A stretch of DNA of 64,000 bases, from the NCBI GenBank assembly GCA_018398575.1, contig JAGTXZ010000019.1, forward strand, positions 1,488,001 through 1,552,000. The letters run 5' to 3'. The notes beneath the pieces were generated by a model, which was not told the origin of the DNA, did not search any database, and saw only the letters and a list, made by a program, of their open reading frames with translations. The translations under genes were made by a program, and so were the position numbers. Below are positions 60,384 to 64,000 of this stretch, piece after piece. Every line of letters begins with the position of its first letter. Position 1 is the stretch's first letter. Source of the DNA: Ampelomyces quisqualis (taxonomy: Eukaryota; Ascomycota; Dothideomycetes; Pleosporales; Phaeosphaeriaceae).

Positions 60384-60593
60384 GAACAATCCTTTTGTGT
60401 ATTCCTGCCTTAGCTATATATTCTAAATATCTACATGCATAAGTCTTGTAGTAATCCTCTTATTCTCTACTACTACTAAGTAGATTGTTTGCTAATTATT
60501 ACACTAAATTATCTAGAGATTACTAAGATTAAACTGTAGTTCTTTAAAGAATCTCTTTAGAGCTATAGACTTATTAGATACTTACTCTAAAGC
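60384..60593. other. Substrate sequence between element D and the 846-bp transposon
   Basis: RIP-mutated AT-rich sequence, the continuation of 18346. No gene is recognised. Confidence 0.5.
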
Positions 60594-60707
60594 TACGTCA
60601 GGAAAATTTAAGATTGATCTGATCAGCCCAATCGCCGCAACCCGCGGCGGCCCAACAGCAATACTGTCTACCAGACAATTTGCCAAAGTCGCCCCACTTA
60701 CTTCTGG

Positions 60708-60795
60708 TCGCTAGCGAGTTGCTAGCAAGTCGCTAGCAACCTAACAGTGTCGCTAGTGTTGCTAGTGTCGCCAGTGTTGCCAATGTTGCCAATTT
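60708..60795 (+). repeat. Subterminal 9-bp repeat array, left end of the G derivative
   Basis: Units GTGTCGCTA, GTGTTGCTA, GTGTCGCCA, GTGTTGCCA, ATGTTGCCA follow each other without gaps near 60749-60793. They are preceded by inverted variants (GTCGCTAGC, GTTGCTAGC). Similar units in the same direction lie at the right end (61397-61428). This resembles the transposase-binding subterminal repeats of CACTA elements. Confidence 0.8.
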
Positions 60796-60828
60796 TACTC
60801 ACGTGACTGTATTGCTGTATTTTCATAA

Positions 60829-61253
60829 TTACGTAAGTAACCTAAAAATACAAAATATAGAGCGGAATTCCCTCTTTAAAATGCACTATTCAGATTTTTT
60901 TTAGCTACTCTAGTTATTAAGATATAGCGCGTTAAAGTTATAAACTTTTTTAAAAAAACTTTAAAGTACGTTTAACACAGTAGATCTCAACGCCCACACT
61001 ATAATATATTAAGATAAAACAGCCTTAAAGTAAAATCTACACTTTAGTTACTATTTCTTTAAAAAAAAATATAATATATTATCTAGTTAAAGTGCTAGAG
61101 CTTTAGCGAAAACAAGCCTTAGCAAAGAACATTAAAAGGTTACAAACTTCACTGCTGTGCATCTCAGCAACTAGAGCAGCTATAAAAATTCTGAATAGTG
61201 CGTTTTAAAGAGGGAATTAAGCTCTATATTTTAGGCTTTTAGAATAATTACGT
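60829..61253. repeat. Palindromic insert with arms of about 120-130 bp inside the G derivative
   Basis: The left arm (from ATTACGTAAG near 60829) and the right arm (ending near AATTACGTAG at 61254) are inverted copies. Shared blocks include AATTCCCTCTTTAAAA and GCACTATTCAG. The centre is A/T-rich. A relative of it occupies 59395-59760. The structure suggests a second, foldback-type MITE nested in the first. Target duplication is not clear. Confidence 0.75.
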
Positions 61254-61443
61254 AGTTGCGCGGGTGGGGCAGGTGGGTCTAGTAGATCAGGTGGATCAAT
61301 TTGGGCGTTTTTGTCTGATTAGGCGGCCAGAACAAATAGGGGTAGCTAGGCACCGTAGACTATAGTTGAAAACTGTCTGGTTGACCGTTCTAACAATGTC
61401 GCTAATGTCGCGGATGTCGCCAACGTTGTGTTTTCCTGACGTA

Positions 61444-63830
61444 GCAATTTAGCTTCTTTTGTTTATATAGTAATTATACTTTGTTTAGTAGCTGTGTATA
61501 GTATTACTTCTCTAAAACAAAGAATAATATAACTATATAAGAATCTTTAGGCTTCTAGATTATCTATAAATAATATAACTCTACAGATTGTTAGGTTAGG
61601 TCTGTTAGAGGTACTGTACTTAATTAATTCCTATTAGGTTTAACAGAGGTAGGTTATTACTTAATTAGCTGCCTTTATATATTTCTTACTTAGATTAGTA
61701 AGTAAGTGTAAGACCTTTAATACTGCAAATAATATATCTAGTCTTAAGATAATTACTATATATAGAACTAATTCTACTTTCTTTTAGTACCTTTTAATCT
61801 ATACTTTTGTTACTTAACCTTAAATCTTAATTAGTTCTTCTAATATAAGTAGTGTTGTTAGACATCTAGAGTCTGTTAATCTAAACTTCTTAGCTACTTT
61901 CTTAATATACGTATTGTGTATTAGTGTAATTATCCTAAGGCTATAGTCTTAAAGTACTCTAATTCTAAAGAACTAGTATACTTTACCTTGTTCCTATATT
62001 TTGTATTTAGCGTGAATTTTATTACAAATCCTCTTAGCATTAAACTTAGAGCTTTAGTAGAATATTAGAAGGATATTATTAACGTAGAAGAATATTAGAA
62101 CCTTTTGATTATTAGTAAAGAATAGGCCTAGTTTCTCCTTTGCTGCTAATAATATTAGTAATCTTAATGTTTTTGCAAATTCTTTATGCTAAAGAAGTAG
62201 TAAATTCTAAAGTCTATAGAGGGCTTAATTAAGCCTAACGCATATACCTGCGTCTTTAAAGTCTTTTAGTAGTTTACAATATACTAGGTAGTTACTAGTA
62301 ATTAAGGTATTAAGAAATACTTTAACTACGTTGTATAATAATATCTCTAGGTTAAAGTAAGCTGCAATAGTAATTGCTACTCTAAAAAAATTTGCTGCTA
62401 GAGTAGTAGTATAAGTTAAGTCTAAGGTATTCTTGTCTTGTAGATTATCTCTTATAATAATCTAAGCCTTGTATTTTAGAAGATTCCTATCTTAATTCTT
62501 CTTATAGGTCTATACCTATTTTAGTAGAAGTAGCCTACTTAGTGCTTTGTTAATTAGTAATTTAGTCTATATTCTAGCTTTATTTTACTATTCTAGCTCT
62601 TTCCTTAAGGCTAGTTTAAATATAGATTAAAGAGGATAATTAAGCAGCTGCTGTCTATATCTTTAGTAGTAGAGGTAGATTACTTAAGTCTATTTACTTA
62701 AATAGTAGCTTATAGATTGTAGCTACTATTACTACAGCTTGTATTACCTTATAGCTTTTTTAACTATTCTGTACTTTTACTACTTTTAGCAAGAAGGTTT
62801 TCTTAAAGTTAAACTAGAGATCGTCTAGTAAGTTAAGATTAGCGATTAGTACGTATATACCTTTCCTACTCTCTAGCTAATAGTTATAATCTTAACGTCT
62901 TTGTTCTAGAAGGTATTTACTAGCCTCTTAATTAATTTCTAGTTGTTATCCTTATAGCCTCTAGCTTGTTCTTATAGCTAGTAGTAGAGTTGTTTTAGTT
63001 AATTGTGTTAGTATAGAGGCCCTTTAAAGTCCTAGTCTTACTTTTAATAGTAAGGTCTCTGTATTATCTATTACTTTTAAGTTAATACAATTAGTATAAG
63101 AGGAGAAGTAAGATAAGTAACGCTTATCTCTAGGTAATCTAATATAATTACTAGACTATAACAAGCTAGCTTGTCTAGGTAGATATATCTTCTTTTAGCT
63201 GTCTACTCTTATATAATAAACATCTTTATTATTTTTACCTTTAGCTTTACTAGGCTTAGGTGTTACTTCTAGAGTAGCAAGCTAATTCTAATCTTTAGGT
63301 TACTTAACACAGATTCTTAGAAACTTACTAGCTAAGCTAGCTTCTTGTATTATATTTTTATTAAGCGTTATTTAATTAGTTAGCTAGCTGCTAACGTTAC
63401 TTGCTAGAACGCTGCGCACAGACGTAAAACAATTACAAGATAGCTTTAGTATTAAGAAAAATAAGTGGTATACTTAATTATACAAGTACTTTTTAGCCTA
63501 AAACTTCTCTACTAACATATCTCTCTTTATGCGTGTCCTAAGCTTATGACACTACTATAGCCTATACTTATTTATAACGTCTGACTATATAAAAGCTATA
63601 TTCAAAAAGGCTTTCTCTATAAGCAAAAGTGCCTGTTTTGTACTATATACGCGTAGCTAGATCTGTTTTAGTCTTTTATATATCTTCTTTATGCGCGTTA
63701 CCTAATATTACTAGGCAATTACTATTACATCTACTATAGAAGTATAGTTGTTAGTAATGCTTACTCTATCTTTACACTATTTAACTCTCTACTAACTCTT
63801 AAAATTAGGGTACTCTATTGCTATAAGATA
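61444..63830 (-). pseudogene. Ty1/copia pol remnant (RT and flanks)
   Basis: On the minus strand, 62600-62040 reads as copia RT. It has LLKYKA (family KARLVVRG region), LQDKNTLDLTYTTTLAANFF, ITIAAYFNLEILLYNVVKVF near 62400-62340, LVYCKLLKDFKDAGICVRLN near 62280-62230, HKEFAKTLR, and FYVNNILLI near 62090-62065. The YVDD box is YVNN (62075-62080), both Asp lost. Toward 63700 there is probably integrase C-terminal and linker sequence, and toward 61450 RNase H, both poorly readable. LTRs were not found. It is part of the old substrate into which D inserted. Confidence 0.72.
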
Positions 63831-64000
63831 GGGGTGGGTAATACTGCTTTTAGGGGTAGGCAATAACATTTCCCAGATTACAGGTAGTGTATAAGACACA
63901 ATAGGTTACTACGGTTTGTTTTATCGCAAATTGCTGTGAAACTTGGGGGCTGCGGGGGTTGGGCAGATGGCTCATCTTTGACCGTGCACTTTCGTGCTAA
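63831..64000. other. Right-edge transition to sequence without RIP signature
   Basis: From about 63830 the base composition changes. GGGTGGG, CCCAGA, GGGGGCTGCGGGGG, TGGCTCATC and TTTGACC appear, with frequent TGG, TGA, TCA and CCA. This is probably the edge of the AT-rich block. There is no ORF or motif in 170 bp. Confidence 0.6.

Larger units (their letters stand above)
60596..61441. mobile_element. 846-bp non-autonomous derivative of G (MITE-like), mostly RIP-free
   Basis: Ends are CGTCAGGAAAA (60596) and TTTTCCTGACG (to 61441), flanked by TA on both sides (60594-60595 and 61442-61443). The left 200 bp matches the left end of G copy B (18730-18945) and the right 60 bp matches the right ends of both G copies. 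The middle is a foreign palindromic insert. It codes for nothing. GC-rich ends keep CCA, TCA, TGA and TGG triplets that are nearly absent around it. This implies insertion after, or escape from, the RIP that altered its neighbours. Confidence 0.88.

Noticed and set aside
1..63830. An altered genetic code in which TAG and TAA encode Gln or Trp, since reading them so gives long proteins.
   Set aside because: TAG replaces both Gln and Trp codons, catalytic Asp and zinc-binding Cys/His codons are changed at the same contexts, and non-coding LTRs show the same substitutions. Mutation by RIP explains all of this.
1..64000. A centromere or telomere.
   Set aside because: AT-rich, RIPed transposon nests can form centromeres in some ascomycetes, but nothing in the sequence alone shows it, and no telomeric TTAGGG array is present. 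CENP-A mapping would be needed.

Overview
This window looks like an AT-rich, transposon-packed, gene-poor block of a filamentous ascomycete (Pezizomycotina) genome that has been heavily mutated by a RIP-like process (repeat-induced point mutation, C to T mainly in CpA). I see no intact host gene, rRNA, tRNA or CRISPR array. Reading frames of recognisable transposon proteins are broken by TAG and TAA where Gln or Trp codons are expected. The triplets TGA, TGG, TCA and CCA are nearly absent, while TGC, TGT, GCA, ACA and CpG remain common. Only short islands near the right end (parts of 59.75-59.96 kb, 60.6-60.9, 61.25-61.44 and 63.83-64.0 kb) keep ordinary composition. Species cannot be named from this.

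The layout is a nest of insertions that can be dissected by terminal repeats and target-site duplications. (1) 1-15384 is the right part of a giant DNA transposon, here called G (copy A), split by an 8.05-kb Ty3/gypsy element on the minus strand (A1, 581-8626, 218-bp LTRs, duplication GATAT). (2) 15387-18351 and 60384-63830 are an older substrate made of minus-strand gypsy gag-protease and Ty1/copia RT remnants. (3) A chromovirus-type gypsy element D (18352-60378, 297/298-bp LTRs, duplication ACTAA) sits in that substrate. (4) Inside D is a second, complete copy of G (copy B, 18730-37616, 18.9 kb). (5) Also inside D is chromovirus B (38066-57678, 301-bp LTRs, duplication ACTTC), of the same family as D. 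(6) Inside B is gypsy element C (39946-52462, 181-bp LTRs, duplication TTAT). The order of events is substrate, then D, then G-B and B, then C.

G is the most interesting object. Its ends (CGTCAGGAAAA inverted, plus 9-bp subterminal repeats) enclose a Plavaka/CACTA-like transposase on the minus strand, a pogo-type DDE transposase on the plus strand, a long unrecognised plus-strand coding region present in both copies, and several blocks of 89- to 171-bp tandem repeats. An 846-bp non-autonomous derivative with the same ends lies at 60596-61441 between TA dinucleotides. It has largely escaped RIP, so this family probably moved after the surrounding region was mutated.

No gene here is expected to make a functional protein. 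RIP has changed catalytic aspartates to asparagine in the RT, protease or integrase of every retroelement class in which I could locate them. Coordinates of LTRs, duplications and element ends were read base by base. Limits of coding remnants are approximate, because they rest on reading through RIP stops and on motif recognition by eye.
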